NCBI RefSeq assembly: GCF_907164915.1
Contig: NC_061870.1
Coordinates: 479,501-543,500 of the forward strand
Direction of reading: 5' to 3'
DNA from: Impatiens glandulifera
Lineage: Eukaryota > Streptophyta > Magnoliopsida > Ericales > Balsaminaceae
DNA length: 64,000 bases
Shown: piece by piece, positions 23,118 to 34,890 of the stretch
Layout of the letters: each line of letters opens with the position of its first letter
Numbering within the stretch: the stretch's first letter is position 1
Position numbers and translations under genes: made by a program
The notes under the pieces: generated by a model
Told to the model about the DNA's origin: nothing
Seen by the model: only the letters and a program-made list of their open reading frames with translations
Databases searched by the model: none

Positions 23118-23659
23118 GGGCTCAGTCTTTTCACTGACGATCCATGCGGCACTAGTTACGATCTTCTCAAGAACGAGTAACTAGTTAGCCTTACTCGACA
23201 CAACACTCAACGTTTAATAGAATTGACACAAGAATTCTAGAGAGAGAGTAAACTCTTACAAAGAATAGTATTATATCACTTGAATACTTGGTGATTTACA
23301 ATGTAATACCTCACAGGTATTTATAGGACTAATTCTAGCTATTACATTAATGACACACTAATTTAGGGCATTCCTTATAAATGTCAATCAGTGATGCACT
23401 AATTTAGGGATTCCTTCTAATTGTCAATCAGTGATGGACTAATCAAGGACATTTCTTTTGAGTATCAATTATTGATGCACTAATCAAGGACATGCCTTTC
23501 AACTCTCAATTAGTGATGCGTTAATTAAGCACCTGCCTTCCAACAAGAATATTCCTTGTGTTGGGCTTAAGCTTCCTCCTCTTCTTGGGCCAGGAAGATT
23601 GAGTCGTGACATACTCCTTAAGCCTCCTCTTCTTGGGGCAGGAAGATTGGACCGTGACA
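23112..23659 (-). repeat. 5' LTR of the nested element
   Basis: 548 bp, paired with 20256-20803. Differences between the copies are scattered single bases (for example GGGCTC against GTGCTC). Confidence 0.9.
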
Positions 23660-24871
23660 TTATTCAACAAGCTGGTGACAAGCAGGTGACCAACCCCTTT
23701 TTGCTTATGACGAGCAGGTGACAAGCTGGTGACCAGCCCTCTTTTGTTAACCCATGCATATGACAAGCAGGTGATCATCCCTTTTTGATTAACCCAACTA
23801 ATGACAAGCAGGTGACCAACCGTTTTTTATTAACCCATGCCAATGACAAGCTGGTGACCAGCCTTGTTAAGTACTATATATATGACACCCCTTCATTCAT
23901 TATATCTTTTTCTTCGTTCTCTCTACTAAGAAAACCAAAGGAACACTTTAGAAGCAAGATCATAGAACCCTTTAGCAGCAAGATCATCTAAGGCAAGCTC
24001 TTTTCTCAACTTAACTTTAGAAACCCACACTTGTTTATATAATCTGTTTTTGCAAAGTATATTCTGTTTTCAAAGGCATGATCTTTTTTCAAAGGTAAGT
24101 TCTGTTTTTCAAAGGTATGATACATTTTTGTGAACAATGATATATGGACTGGACGGATCTGGGCAGAAGGCTAGCCAGGTTGAGCTCTGGTAGTCTGATG
24201 CCAAAATATGTCCTAAGGTTCTATTGGGACTGGACTTCTGGGACGAGCTCTAGAAGATCCTACTCACACAGACATGTGTCTAACCAGGTTGTGGACTTTA
24301 GGGATAGACTCCGAAGAGTGCACTTCCAACTATGTGCTCAAACCGGATTTCTAACTTTTAGGATCAACTCTTAAATGTAAATGGACATTATGTGCTCAAA
24401 GATGTTTCTGTTCTAACACTTTTATAAACTATTTTACATGTCAGCACATCAATACAAGGCATCTATTACTTGTCTTTTTATATTCTCTTTAAAAATGCTT
24501 GATGGGTGTTTAGACTCACTATATTTGTGTGGTGTAGGTACACAGCCATAGCATTCTATTGAATTATGAAGGGAGGCTTGGAGGGTGGGCAGGGTGCAGG
24601 GGAAGTGTGTGTGTGGGAGGAGGGACAATCTGAAGTTCAATGCACTTTTAGGGTCTAGCACTTAAAAGACCACTATTTTTGTAATATGGGACCATCTTTT
24701 CATTGTTTTTGATGTAAAGGACCGAGTCTGTTTTCAAAGGGCATAGTTTTGTAATGCCACTTATATATTTATAACTCTTCCGCAAATGTTTTCTATTTTT
24801 CCGCTTAATTATGTACGTTTTAAAACATCCAGCACTCGGTCTAATTAAAGTGAGAGTCAGAGTTGTTACAG

Positions 24872-24889
24872 TTGGTATCAGAGCAATGG
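24872..24889 (+). other. tRNA-Met primer binding site of the Gypsy element
   Basis: TTGGTATCAGAGCAATGG starts one base after the LTR end GTTGTTACA. Confidence 0.9.
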
Positions 24890-25020
24890 TTACGAACCTT
24901 TGTACTTCCACATACATGCTCCTGCAACTGCAACTCCAAGGACTCACCTTCAGGTTATTAAGTGTTTAAGTAAATTGTTAAACTGATAATAAGTTGTATA
25001 GCTTTGTTTCCATTAGAAAC

Positions 25021-25770
25021 ATGAGAAGAGGAACCAGAGCAAATATATCTACCCCATCTGAAGAGAATGACCAGAACAACTTTTTATTCGGCCTTGTTGA
25101 TGCCAAAACCGGATACAAAATGAGCAGATGAGGGACCAAAACCGAATTCAAAATGAGCAGATGCATGAAATGTTCCAAGCAAATGGGTATAATCCGAACC
25201 ATGCTAACAACACCCATGAGGGAGGCAATCAACCACCAGCATACAAGCAATTTATGAGCTTCAAACCAACCGACTTTAAGGGAAGTACTGATCCAATAGT
25301 GGCTGAGGAGTGGATGTAGTCCATGGAGACGATTTTCGAGTTCATGCAATGCAGCAACTCGAATAGGCTAAGGTGTGTAACTTTCATGTTCAAGGACGAT
25401 GCTAAAATCTGGTGGCAAGGAGCCAAGTCCACCCTCGATCTTAATGCAGCAACCTGAGAAGAATTCAAGGCTGTATTTTATGGAAAGTACTTCACATTAA
25501 GCACCAGAAACAAGTTGGCCAGGAAGTTTCTGGAATCCTCCAGGGTGATTCAAGTATTGCTGAGTATGTTAAGAAGTTTGAGCAGGGTAAGTATTTTGCT
25601 CCTATGATAACGGGAAACAATGATCTAGATCTGAACCATTTTCTAGAATGACTCAATGCAACCATTCCTCGAGATGTGAGGTTGAGCAATGCTGTAACCA
25701 TGAGGGAAACTATTGATAGGGCATTGATGGCGGAAAAAGACAGCCAAGACATAGTTAGAGAGGGTTAGAC
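25021..25770 (+). pseudogene. Gypsy gag, broken
   Basis: Starts ATGAGAAGAGG at 25021. The first frame stops at about 25131 and coding continues in another frame (PPAYKQFMSFKPTDFKGSTD, then IVAEEWM). That frame has in-frame stops near 25317 and 25456. The core DDAKIWWQGAK and a later EFKAVFYGKYF are diagnostic for plant Gypsy gag. A further frameshift follows near 25530. It is clearly dead. Confidence 0.8.
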
Positions 25771-25995
25771 CAAGCGATCTAGCTATCAAGGGAGGGATTC
25801 TTTAGGGTCAGCTTCAAAACGGCCATATCAGCAAAATTATAATAATAATTCAAACCACCAACATTCAAGGAACATCTGGCGCCCTCAACAACAACAACAT
25901 CAACAGCAAAGAAGGACACCATATACAAGACCAGCAAACCAGGCCAACCTGCCAGCTTCCCCTTGTAATCTTTATGGTATCATTCATACGGGGTC

Positions 25996-26505
25996 GTGTC
26001 TGAGCATTACACCAACGTTTGTTTCTTATGTAAGAAGGCTGGGCATTATAAACGTGATTGCCCACAATTGAAGAAGGTCATACCAGACATGGTCTATTCA
26101 ATGAACCAAAAGAAAGTGAATCCAAATTCCACTATTATCACAGGTAATTTATTAATTGCTAATAAGTTAGCCATTACCTTGATAGATACTGGAGAAACAA
26201 ATTCTTTTATTTCTGCATTCTATGTGCAACAAGATGGCTTGAAACCAGTTGAGTCATTGGCTGTTTATAAAATATCTCTACCAACTGGACCAGGTCTTAA
26301 AACTAATAAGTTTGTTAGAGCTTGTGAAACCCAGCTCCAAAATCACAAGATGTTTGTGGATCTTGTGGTGGTGGAGATGTCTGGATTTGATGTTATTTTA
26401 GGAATGGACTGGCTACTCCGTCATGAGGCTCAAATCAATTGTAGAGAAAAGTATGTGGCACTAATTGATCATGATGGGAAGGCCTTTCTGTTCCAAGCTC
26501 AATAG
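25996..26505 (+). pseudogene. Gypsy gag zinc knuckle and aspartic protease
   Basis: An open stretch with the CCHC knuckle CFLCKKAGHYKRDC near its start and the retropepsin site ITLIDTGETNSFI about 50 residues later, then VVEMSGFDVILGMDWL. The family usually has DTGA(T/S)HSF, so the residue after DTG is altered to Glu. It ends at a stop at 26503, just before the RT frame. Confidence 0.85.
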
Positions 26506-26527
26506 TTACCTCAAATAGAAGTTCCAA

Positions 26528-27313
26528 GTGTGTTTGGCTACTGCTAATGTTATGTTGAATGAGCAACAACCAAAGTTAGAAGATATCTTGGTGGTAAGGG
26601 AATATCTAGGTGTGTTTCCTGCTGATGTTTCTAGGCTGCCACCAGTTAGAGAAGTGGAGTTTAGCATAGTGATTAAGGTTGGTTGTCTGCCAATCTCCAA
26701 AGTACCTTACCGTTTAACACCCACCGAAATGAAAGAGTTGAAGGACCAGTTAGAGGATTTTTTGAGCAAGGGGTTCATTCGCCCAAGTGTGTCACCATGG
26801 GGTGCACTAGTTCTGCTTGTGAAGAAGAAGGATGGGTCTAGACGATTATGCATCGACTATAGGGAGCTCAACAAGGTAACAATCAAAAACAAGTATCCTT
26901 TGCCAAGGATCGACGACCTGTTCGACCAACTCAAAGGGGCTTCGGTCTTCTCCAAGATCGATCTAAGATCTGGCTATCATCAAATCCGGGTCAAGGAGGA
27001 AGACATAAAGAAGATAGCATTCAGAACTCGATATAGACACTATGAGTTCTTAGTGATGCCATTCGGGTTGACAAATGCACCAACAATATTTATGGAGCTC
27101 ATGAATAGGGTCTTCCACCCCTATTTAGATCAGTTTGTGGTGATCTTCATTGATGATATCTTGATTTACTCCAAAACAGAAGAAGAGCACCAACAACACT
27201 TGGCTTTAATTTTGCAGGTTTTATCTAAGCATCATCTCTTTGCAAAATTAAGCAGAGTTCTGGCTGAGGGAAATCGCATTCTTGGGCCACATTGTTTCTT
27301 CCAAGGGCATTGA
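26528..27313 (+). pseudogene. Gypsy reverse transcriptase domain
   Basis: Contains all main RT motifs in order: [74 protein letters not shown] and the catalytic [10 protein letters not shown]. The frame is lost at about 27240-27300, where the text corresponding to the family's connection segment continues in another frame. The palm domain itself is undamaged as far as I can see. Confidence 0.9.
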
Positions 27314-27365
27314 GGTTGATCCAACTAAGGTGGAAGTAGTGAAGGACTGAACAACACCAGCAAGT

Positions 27366-27885
27366 GTGACTGAAATCAGAAGTTTTTTGGGTCTGGCTGG
27401 CTATTACCGAAAGTTCATCAAAGGATTCTCCAAAATAGCTTTACCCCTTACAACCTTGACACACAAAGATAAAAAGTTTGTGTGGTCTGATCAATGTGCC
27501 AACAACTTTGAAGAGTTAAAGAGAAGCTTGATATCTTCCCCTGTTCTTACAATTCTAACCGAGGTGGGCAATTTTATTGTGTGCACAGATGCTTCCAAGA
27601 TGGCTTAGGTGTTGTGCTCATGCAGAATGGGAAGATGGTGGCTTATGCATCCAGGCAGTTGAAGATCCATGAGAGGAATTACCCCATTCATGACCTTGAG
27701 TTAGCAACTGTGGTGTTTGTCTTGAAGATATAGCGCCATTATCTCTATGGGGAAAGGTGACAAATCTTCACCGATCATCAAAGTCTCAAGTACTTGTTCA
27801 CCCAAAAAGAGCTCAACATGAGGCAGAGGCGATGGCTGGAGCTAGTTAAAGACTACGACTGCGAAATCAAGCACACTTAATCAAC
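27366..27885 (+). pseudogene. Gypsy RNase H region, broken
   Basis: Starts EIRSFLGLAGYYRKFIKGFS and reaches [12 protein letters not shown], then a frameshift/stop at about 27607. It continues with [17 protein letters not shown] and [20 protein letters not shown], with stops near 27733 and 27759, and [11 protein letters not shown]. This is the usual RT connection and RNase H order with at least three lesions. Confidence 0.8.
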
Positions 27886-28096
27886 TTACTGCTCAACCAA
27901 ACCTGATTATGGAATTCGAGAGGATGAACCTGGTGGTGTTAGAGCAACAACAAGAGTGCATTCTGGTGACCTTGGCAATAGTTCCAGACCTACTTGAAAG
28001 AATTCGGTTGGGGCAGGCTCAAGATCCCCAGCTGACCACATGGAAGCAAATGGACGAGAAGAAAGGCACCTCATTGTACTCAACTAAAACAATCTG

Positions 28097-28850
28097 ATGT
28101 GTCACAAAAGCAGGTTGTGGGTACCATCTGTGGACTCCTTAATGCAAGAAGTTATGGCTGAGGCGCATTCAACACCCTACTCTATCCATCCAGGAAGCAC
28201 CAAAATGTTCAAAGATCTGCAAACTTTATATTGGTGGATAGGAATGAAGAAAGACATCATGAAATTTGTAAGTGAGTGCTTAACCTGCCAGCAAGTCAAG
28301 ATTGAGCACCAAAGACCTGCGGGGCTGCTATGTCCTTTTCCAATTCCAGTTTGGAAATGGGAAGACATTGTTATAGATTTCATAGTCGGTTTGCCTAAGA
28401 CCTTGCGAAAGATGAATGCCATTTGGGTAATAGTGGACCGTCTCACCAAGTCAGCTCACTTTCTGTCAATTCGCACCACCTTTTCAATGACTCAATATGC
28501 GGAGCTGTACCTGCAAGAGATAATTCAACTGCATGGCATCCCAACAAGGATAGTTTCAAACCGAGATCCATGTTTCACTTCTCATTTTTGGGAGAGTCTT
28601 CACAAGGGTCTAGGAACGAAGTTGTCCTTTAGCACAGCCTTTCACCCTCAAACCGACGACCAATCTGAACGTGTGATCCAAACACTTAGGACCTGCTGCA
28701 GGATTGTCTTATTGACTTTGGAGGCAATTGGGAACCCAATCTGCCTTTGATTGAGTTCGCTTACAACAACAGATTCCAATCTTCCATTGGAATGGCGCCC
28801 TTTGAAGCATTATATGGGATGAAGTGCAGGACACCACTACATTGGGGACG
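28097..28850 (+). pseudogene. Gypsy integrase, broken near its end
   Basis: The HHCC zinc-binding part (EAHSTPYSIHPGSTKM, CLTCQQVK) leads into the catalytic core. The core aspartates are in WEDIVIDFIVGLP and SNRDPCFTSHFW, and the Glu is in TDDQSERVIQTLR. The frame breaks at about 28700-28750, and the MIEFAYNNRFQSSIGMAPFE part follows in another frame to about 28850. Confidence 0.85.
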
Positions 28851-28867
28851 AGGTAGGCGAGAGAATT

Positions 28868-29419
28868 GTGATTGGGCCAGAAATCATATCCAACATCGTG
28901 AACCTGGTGGACAAGATCCGGGAGAGGCTGCTTGCAGCTCAAATTAGGCAGAAAAGTTATGCTGACAATAAACGCCGAGATCTAAGTTTCAATAGGGGTG
29001 ACCACGTTTTCTTAAAGGTCTCCCCTTGCAAAGGTATCATCAGATTCGGGAAAAAGGGCAAGTTGAACCCAAGGTACATCAGCCCCTTTGAAATTCTAGA
29101 GGAAATAAATTATGTTGCTTACAGACTTGCCCTGCCCCCAACTCTTCATACAGTCCACAACATTTTTTATGTTTCCAATCTATGGAAATATATTCCAAAT
29201 TCGACCCATATCATCCATCATGATGTAATGCAATAGACACCAAACTTGACTTATGAAGAGGTCCCAACATAAATAATTTCCAAGCAAATCAGGAGGCTAC
29301 GAAATAAGGAAATCAACATGGTGAAGGTTCTATGGAGCAACCATTCTGCTGATGAAGCCACTTGGGAAGTAGAGGAAGACATGCAACAGAAGTATCCCGA
29401 TTTATTCGGTATGTTTTAA
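28868..29419 (+). pseudogene. Gypsy integrase C-terminus and chromodomain
   Basis: Includes QIRQKSYADNKRRDLSF, the GPY-like NPRYISPFEILEEIN and HNIFYVSNLWKYI. After stops at 29234 and about 29270 it continues with MVKVLWSNHSADEATWEVEE, a chromodomain of the plant chromovirus type, ending at the stop at 29417-29419. The chromodomain targets integration to particular chromatin in this family. Confidence 0.85.
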
Positions 29420-29454
29420 TTTCGGGGTCGAAATTCATTTAAGTAGGATCGAGT

Positions 29455-31020
29455 TGTCACACCTAAAATTTCATTTTAGACCGAGTAACTTCGGTCCTGG
29501 CCAAAACCACGGGCCGAGGCAAGTCTGTGTCCGGGCCGAGTCAAATTTGTGTCCGAGCTGAGGCAAGTCTGTGTCCGGGCCGAGGCAAATCTAGGTCGGG
29601 GCCGAGGGAAAATCTATGTCATGACCGAGGGGGTCCGACCGAGGGAGTCCGACCGTGGGGGTCTGACTGATTATATTTTTCAACCCATACTTGTGTCACC
29701 TCATGCTTAGGCCACCTCATGCTTAGGCCACATCATGCTTAGGCCACCTCATGCTTGTGCCACCTCATGCTTGTGCCACCTCATGCTTCCAACCCATACT
29801 TATTCAACAAGCTGGTGACAAGAAGGTGACCAACCCTTTTTTCTTATGACCTGCAAGTGACAAGCAGGTGACCAACCCTCTTTTGTTAACCCATGCATAT
29901 GACAAGTAGGTGACCAGCCCTTTTTGATTTACCCGATGACAAGCAGATGACCAACCCTTTTTGATTAACCCATGCCAATGACAAGCTGGTGACCAGCCTT
30001 ATTAAGTACTATATATATGACACCCCTTCATTCATTATATCTTTTTCATCCTTCTCTCTACTAAGAAAACCAAAGGAACACTTTAGAAGCAAGATCATAG
30101 AACCCTTTAGTAGCAAGATCATAACATAGAAGCAAGATCATCTAAGGCAAGCTCTTTTCTCAACTCATCTTTAGAAACCCACTTTTGTTTATATAATCTG
30201 TTTTTGCAAAGTATATTGTGTTTTCAAAGGCATGATCTATTTTCAAAGGTAAGTTCTGTTTTTCAAAGGTAGATACATTTTTTGAACAATGATATATGGA
30301 CTGGACGGATCTAGGCAGAAGGCTAGCCAGGTTGAACTCTGGTAGTCTGATGCCAAAATATGTGATGAGATTCTATTGGGACTGGACTTCTGAGACGAGC
30401 TGTAGAAGATACTATCCACACACATAAGTGTCTAACCAGGTTGTGGACTTTAGAGATAGACTCCGAAGAGTGCCTTTCCAACTATGTGCTCAAACCGGGT
30501 TCCTAACTTTCAGGATTAGCTCTGAAATGTAAATGGCCATTATGTGCTCAAAGATGTTTCTGTTCTAACACTTTTATAAACTGTTTTACAAGTCAGCACA
30601 TCAATACAAGACAACTTTTACTTGTCTTTTTATATTCTCTTTAAAAATGCTTGCTGGGTCTTTAGACTCACTATACTTGTGTGGTGTAGGTTCACAGCCA
30701 TAGCATTCTGTTGACTTATGAAGGGAGGCTGGGAGGGTGGGCAGGGTGCAGGGGAAGTGTGTGTGTGGGAGGAGAGACAAAATGAAGTTCAAAGCACTTT
30801 TAGGGTCTAGTACTTAAAATACCACTGTTTTTGTAACTTGGGACCATCTTTTCATTGTTTTTGATGTAAAGGACCGAGTCTGTTTTCAAATGCCGAGTTT
30901 TGTAATGCCACTTATATATTTATAACTCTTCCGCAAATGTTTTCTGTTTTCCGCTTAAGTATGTACGTTTTAAAACATCCAACACTCGGTCTAATTAAAT
31001 TGAGAGTCAGAGTTGTTACA
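29455..31020 (+). repeat. Gypsy 3' LTR
   Basis: About 1566 bp from TGTCACACC to GTTGTTACA. Internal tandem motifs differ in number from the 5' copy (about six CACCTCATGCTTAGGC-type units here). Confidence 0.9.
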
Positions 31021-33190
31021 ATTTATTAATATATTTTTATAATTTTTCATCCAAATTGAAAATCGGTTCTTAAATAGATTTATGCCATTTTTAATGCAGT
31101 TTCATATCTCTAACTATAAGTTCATAAATAAATTTATGCAATTTTTTGTACACTTTTATACTCATAACCATGAGTGTTTTAGCATATTTATAAAGTCCAT
31201 TGGGTCAACATAATTAATTGATACAATGGTATAATTTGCAATTTCGAGACTAATAATGAATTTATAATTTCAAAGTCTTTGATTTTGAATAAATGAATCT
31301 TATAATTATCATAATAATATTTCTTTTGATTACATTTATATCATCAATATCATGTTCAGTTTTGAGACCAATAATATATATATATATATATATTTTTTTC
31401 CATTCTAAGGTTTTTGATTTAGATTTAAAATCAATAAATCTTATAAGTTTCCATAATAATATTTCTTTTAATTATACTAATACCATTCATAACAGGTTGA
31501 ATTTTGAGACAATTTTTTTTCCAACTTCAAAGTCTTTGATTTTGAATAAATTGATTTTTTTTAAGTATTCAAATCTACTTGATATTATAAACATAGATAA
31601 GTAAAGCGGTAATAGTTTGATTAAAATGTTTAATATATATAAAAATATCATATTCATATTTTATTTTCTATTACATATATTTTTTAAAGCTTATTTTTTT
31701 TAAACATGGATAATATTTTAACATGTTTGTTTGAGTCCATATAAACTTTGGTTTAATTTATAAACTTTTTATTTTAAAATCATAGAAATATATTATTGAC
31801 GTCGATTATATGTAAAAACAACATTTTTGAAATTATTAGTGAAATAATTAGCCTAACAATAATATTTTTTTTGGCAACATGAATAGAATATTTGATTAAA
31901 ACCAATTTTATATTTTTGACTAAAGTCTTTAATTATAAATCTTTTTTGAATTTGTTTAATGCGCTATTATCACTTTTTATCACTTTTCATTATTTTAATA
32001 TTCAAGTTAAATTAATTTTTAATTATAAGAATACAAATTTTGATTTTTTTTTAAAAGAAAGATTCATGTAGATATAATATAATCATAAACATATATAAAA
32101 AAAATTTAAAGAATATTTTTTTTATGTCTTCAAAAGTTTATATGGATCAAATCAAAACAATTTTATATTTATAACTTCATGAATGATTCTATTTGATACA
32201 TTTCTCAAGTAAAAAATTATTTTGTTTTCAAATTTGTTTGAGTACTTTTTTTATCATCACAAATATGGTTACTAACTCTAAATCTATTAGCCTTATTATA
32301 TTATTTTTGTTAAAATTATGTTTGCTCATACTATATTTGAAAGAAAATAAAAAATATTAATTATAGTTAGAATTTACATAGATTCTCTAATAACTTTTCC
32401 CTTTTTCTTTCACTCTTTTGAATCATTCTTTGAACAACTTGTAACCATCAATATATAGTTTCTTGATCACCGTCATTGGTTGTTCTTGATCGGATTGTTT
32501 GAAGATTCATCTTTGTTGATGAAGTTAGGGTTATGAACTTTTTTGATCTGTGAGTAAATCGTTGAAGTCAAATGAGTTGTTTTTCTTTTAGTCTTGATCG
32601 TATTTTACTCTAACTAGTAGGATTTTCGTGCGATGCAAACGGACAAATATATAAGCGAAATAATTAAGACATAAAATTAATTTTTTTTATTTATAAAAAC
32701 AAATTGAATCACACTATATAATATATTAATGATGACTATATTCAATAGCTTAAGAATATTTTATCAAATACAATAAACATAAATTTTTATCTTAATTAAA
32801 TTTTATTATACAAAAAATAACACATTTAAGTTTCATTTTTTTACCTACATCTTTACACGTGAATTATAAGAAGTTAATAATCATTTGAATTTTATTACAT
32901 AAATTTTACCATTATATTGTATTTGACATTAATTTTATAGTATCATAATTGTTAGACACTATTTATATTAAATATATATGTTTGAAATTTTTTAATATTG
33001 TTCTTTCATTTAATACATTTTTTTAATATTGTGTGGAGTCATTTAATCTCGTCTTATTGACTTTCTCTTGATTTCGAATTCTCGTCTTATTTCTTTTCTA
33101 TTTTTCTTCAATTCAAGTTCGAATCTTTTCTTCTAGGTCCTTCATAATAAAATTTAATTTAATATATAAAACACGTTTCAAAAACCTAAA
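31021..33190. other. AT-rich intergenic DNA
   Basis: No gene seen. A TA run lies at about 31374-31392. An ACTAGTAGGATTTTCGTGCG motif near 32613 resembles text found at the ends of some dispersed plant repeats, but no element can be drawn around it. Confidence 0.5.
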
Positions 33191-33214
33191 TTAATGATCC
33201 TTTTTAAACAATGT

Positions 33215-33636
33215 AAGAAGAATACAATGGACTTAGAGAGAGAAAACTCTTGAGAATAAGATTATATTGAAAAAAATACTCGATAATTACAATGAAATAC
33301 CTTTGAGGTATTTATAGGACTTAGACGTGCTATATTAGGAATTGCCATCTAATTACAATTTAATTACATTAATTAAGGATATCCATTCCTTAATTAGAAT
33401 ATCCCTACCTAATTTAGAATATCTATTGTAATCTCTTCCTTATTTAGAATATATCTTATAATCCCTTCCTTATTTAGAATATCTTCTAATCTCTTCCTTA
33501 ATTAGAAGACTCATTGGGCCTACTTAGACAACTGGGCCTCCCCTTGGGCTAAGAAGATTAGCGTACTATGAGGCCAAGACTTTAATGAGCCTCGACATAT
33601 CCTGAATTGGGTCGTGACACTAATGGGCCGTAACAT
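33215..33636. mobile_element. Diverged LTR remnant related to the nested element's LTR
   Basis: Shares the order GAGAGAGAAAACTCTTG, ACAATGAAATACCT, GAGGTATTTATAGGACT, then rows of TTCCTTATTTAGAATAT, and GGGCTAAGAAGATTAG, TTGGGTCGTGACA with the LTRs at 20256 and 23112. It ends GGGCCGTAACA. It is in the same plus-strand direction as those copies and clearly diverged. Confidence 0.55.
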
Positions 33637-33638
33637 AC

Positions 33639-33770
33639 CGCACACCTAAGAAGGGGCATCCACATAATAACTCAGGAAGGCAAGCCGACGAATTGGGTAA
33701 GCCAAGAGCCTGTTATATTTGTGGTACTCAAAATCACATAAAGTTTATGTGCCCGTTCAAGGGGCGATGA
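33639..33770 (+). pseudogene. Retrotransposon gag zinc-knuckle fragment
   Basis: An open stretch right after the LTR remnant codes for KPRACYICGTQNHIKFMC, a perfect C-x2-C-x4-H-x4-C knuckle, then PFKGR and a stop. The upstream residues (KKGHPHNNSGRQADELG) are of the basic, polar type found before gag knuckles. Nothing else of the element remains. Confidence 0.55.
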
Positions 33771-34055
33771 TTAAATTCATACTAAATTACATTATTATTA
33801 ATATAATATGAATATATTAAATAGGATAATAAAGTCAAATATTATAAAATAATGTGAATAATAAATAAATTAATTGAACGTTATAATAAATAATAATAAT
33901 ATTTCAAAAAAAATTGGAAAATAGTAAAAAATATTAGGTTAAGAATATAGAGATCATTTGCATTTAAAAAATTGTTTTTATTTTATAAATTAGTCATAAA
34001 ATTTAATCATTACTCATACTTTTGACCCTGTCGGATTTAAAACGAGATCGATGAA

Positions 34056-34362
34056 ATGATCAAATTTCTGAGAAAAAAATGCAAAACAATAAACAATAGA
34101 TTGCTGAAACATAATATAATACAAATTTAATTATTGAAAACATTATATTGATAGAGAAATTGAGAAGACTACGAGTCGATATAGAGATAACACGCTTGAA
34201 GACCGAGGATATTGTTGTAACTTCCTTAAACGATCAAATTACTGGAAAAAAAATGCAAAACGGTGAATGACGAATTGTTGAAACATAACATAATACAAAT
34301 TCAATTATTGAAGCATGATATTGATAGAGAAATTTAGAATATTATGAGTCGATATGGAAATA
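34056..34362. repeat. Tandem duplication, about 170-bp period
   Basis: The stretch from GATCAAATTTCTGAG (34056) to GATATAGAGATAACAC is repeated with about 15-20 percent change from GATCAAATTACTGG (34226). Both copies hold ATGCAAAAC, GAAACATAA and TATTGATAGAGAAATT. No coding meaning. Confidence 0.75.
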
Positions 34363-34780
34363 TCACTATTCTCTCTTCAATTAAGCCTTTGAACCTTGTT
34401 GATCTAAGATTTTATAGAAAAAATTATTTGGGTGGAGAAGAAAGTGAAAAGTCGGGTTGATTTAATATATTGGTTTAATTGTAGTTATATACGTCGATAT
34501 AATCATTATTTAATGTTAAATTAAATTAATAGATAATTCTAATATGATAACTGATTTTTTTTTATTTTGTATATTTTCATATTTAATATTTAATGTTAAA
34601 ATTAATTAATATAGATATTTTTTTTTATAATTAATATAATATGATAACTGAAACTCTTATTATTCTTACAGTTTTTTATAATTAATATTGGATGAGAATA
34701 TACTAAATTCAATTTATATATATAATATTTTAGATAAGAATTATTAAGTTTACTTTTAAAATAATTAATAAAAAATATTA

Positions 34781-34830
34781 ATATATATATAAATATATAT
34801 ATATATAAATAAATAAAAGAGTAACAATTA

Positions 34831-34885
<55 letters not shown>
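34781..34885. repeat. TA microsatellite
   Basis: Two blocks of TA dinucleotides; the longer one is about 34837-34884. Confidence 0.9.

Positions 34886-34889
<4 letters not shown>

Positions 34890-34890
<1 letters not shown>

Larger units (their letters stand above)
20256..23659 (-). mobile_element. Non-autonomous LTR element (gag-protease, RT/integrase core deleted)
   Basis: Two 548-bp LTRs (20256-20803 and 23112-23659) with TGTCACG...CGTGACA ends enclose a minus-strand interior. TTAT duplicates flank it (20252-20255 and 23660-23663). The primer site TTGGTATCAGAGCT lies at 23097-23110 beside the upstream LTR, and a purine tract GAGTGAGGGAGAA abuts the 3' LTR. The interior keeps gag and protease, then a short stub of the pre-RT segment fused to the integrase C-terminus. 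It therefore resembles an internally deleted chromovirus of the TR-GAG/LARD kind that would need proteins from a partner. Confidence 0.85.
19949..24870 (+). repeat. Gypsy 5' LTR (interrupted at 20256-23659)
   Basis: Matches 29455-31020 once the nested element is removed. It carries imperfect tandem motifs: GGCCGAGGCAAATCTGTGTCC near the start, CACCTCATGCTTAGGC units (about three here, about six in the 3' copy) and units of about 45-60 bp built on GACAAGCAGGTGACCA. The frames at 24144-24947 are LTR text, not genes. Confidence 0.9.
19949..31020 (+). mobile_element. Decayed Ty3/Gypsy chromovirus with a nested LTR element in its 5' LTR
   Basis: The 5' LTR is in two pieces, 19949-20255 and 23660-24870, split by a 3.4-kb element. 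The 3' LTR is 29455-31020. The LTR starts TGTCACACC and ends GTTGTTACA. The tRNA-Met primer site TTGGTATCAGAGC follows the 5' LTR at 24872. Domains run gag, CCHC knuckle, protease, RT, RNase H, integrase and chromodomain, which fits a Tekay/Del-type chromovirus. Several stops and frameshifts break gag, RNase H and integrase, so it cannot be autonomous. The flanks (GTTCA on the left, ATTTA on the right) do not give a target duplication. Confidence 0.9.

Noticed and set aside
24144..24947. Several frames of 60-100 codons
   Set aside because: They lie inside the Gypsy LTR; the same text occurs at 30300-30900 in the 3' LTR.
32600..32660. ACTAGTAGGATTTTCGTGCG motif as a transposon end
   Set aside because: No matching second end, target duplication or hairpin could be found.
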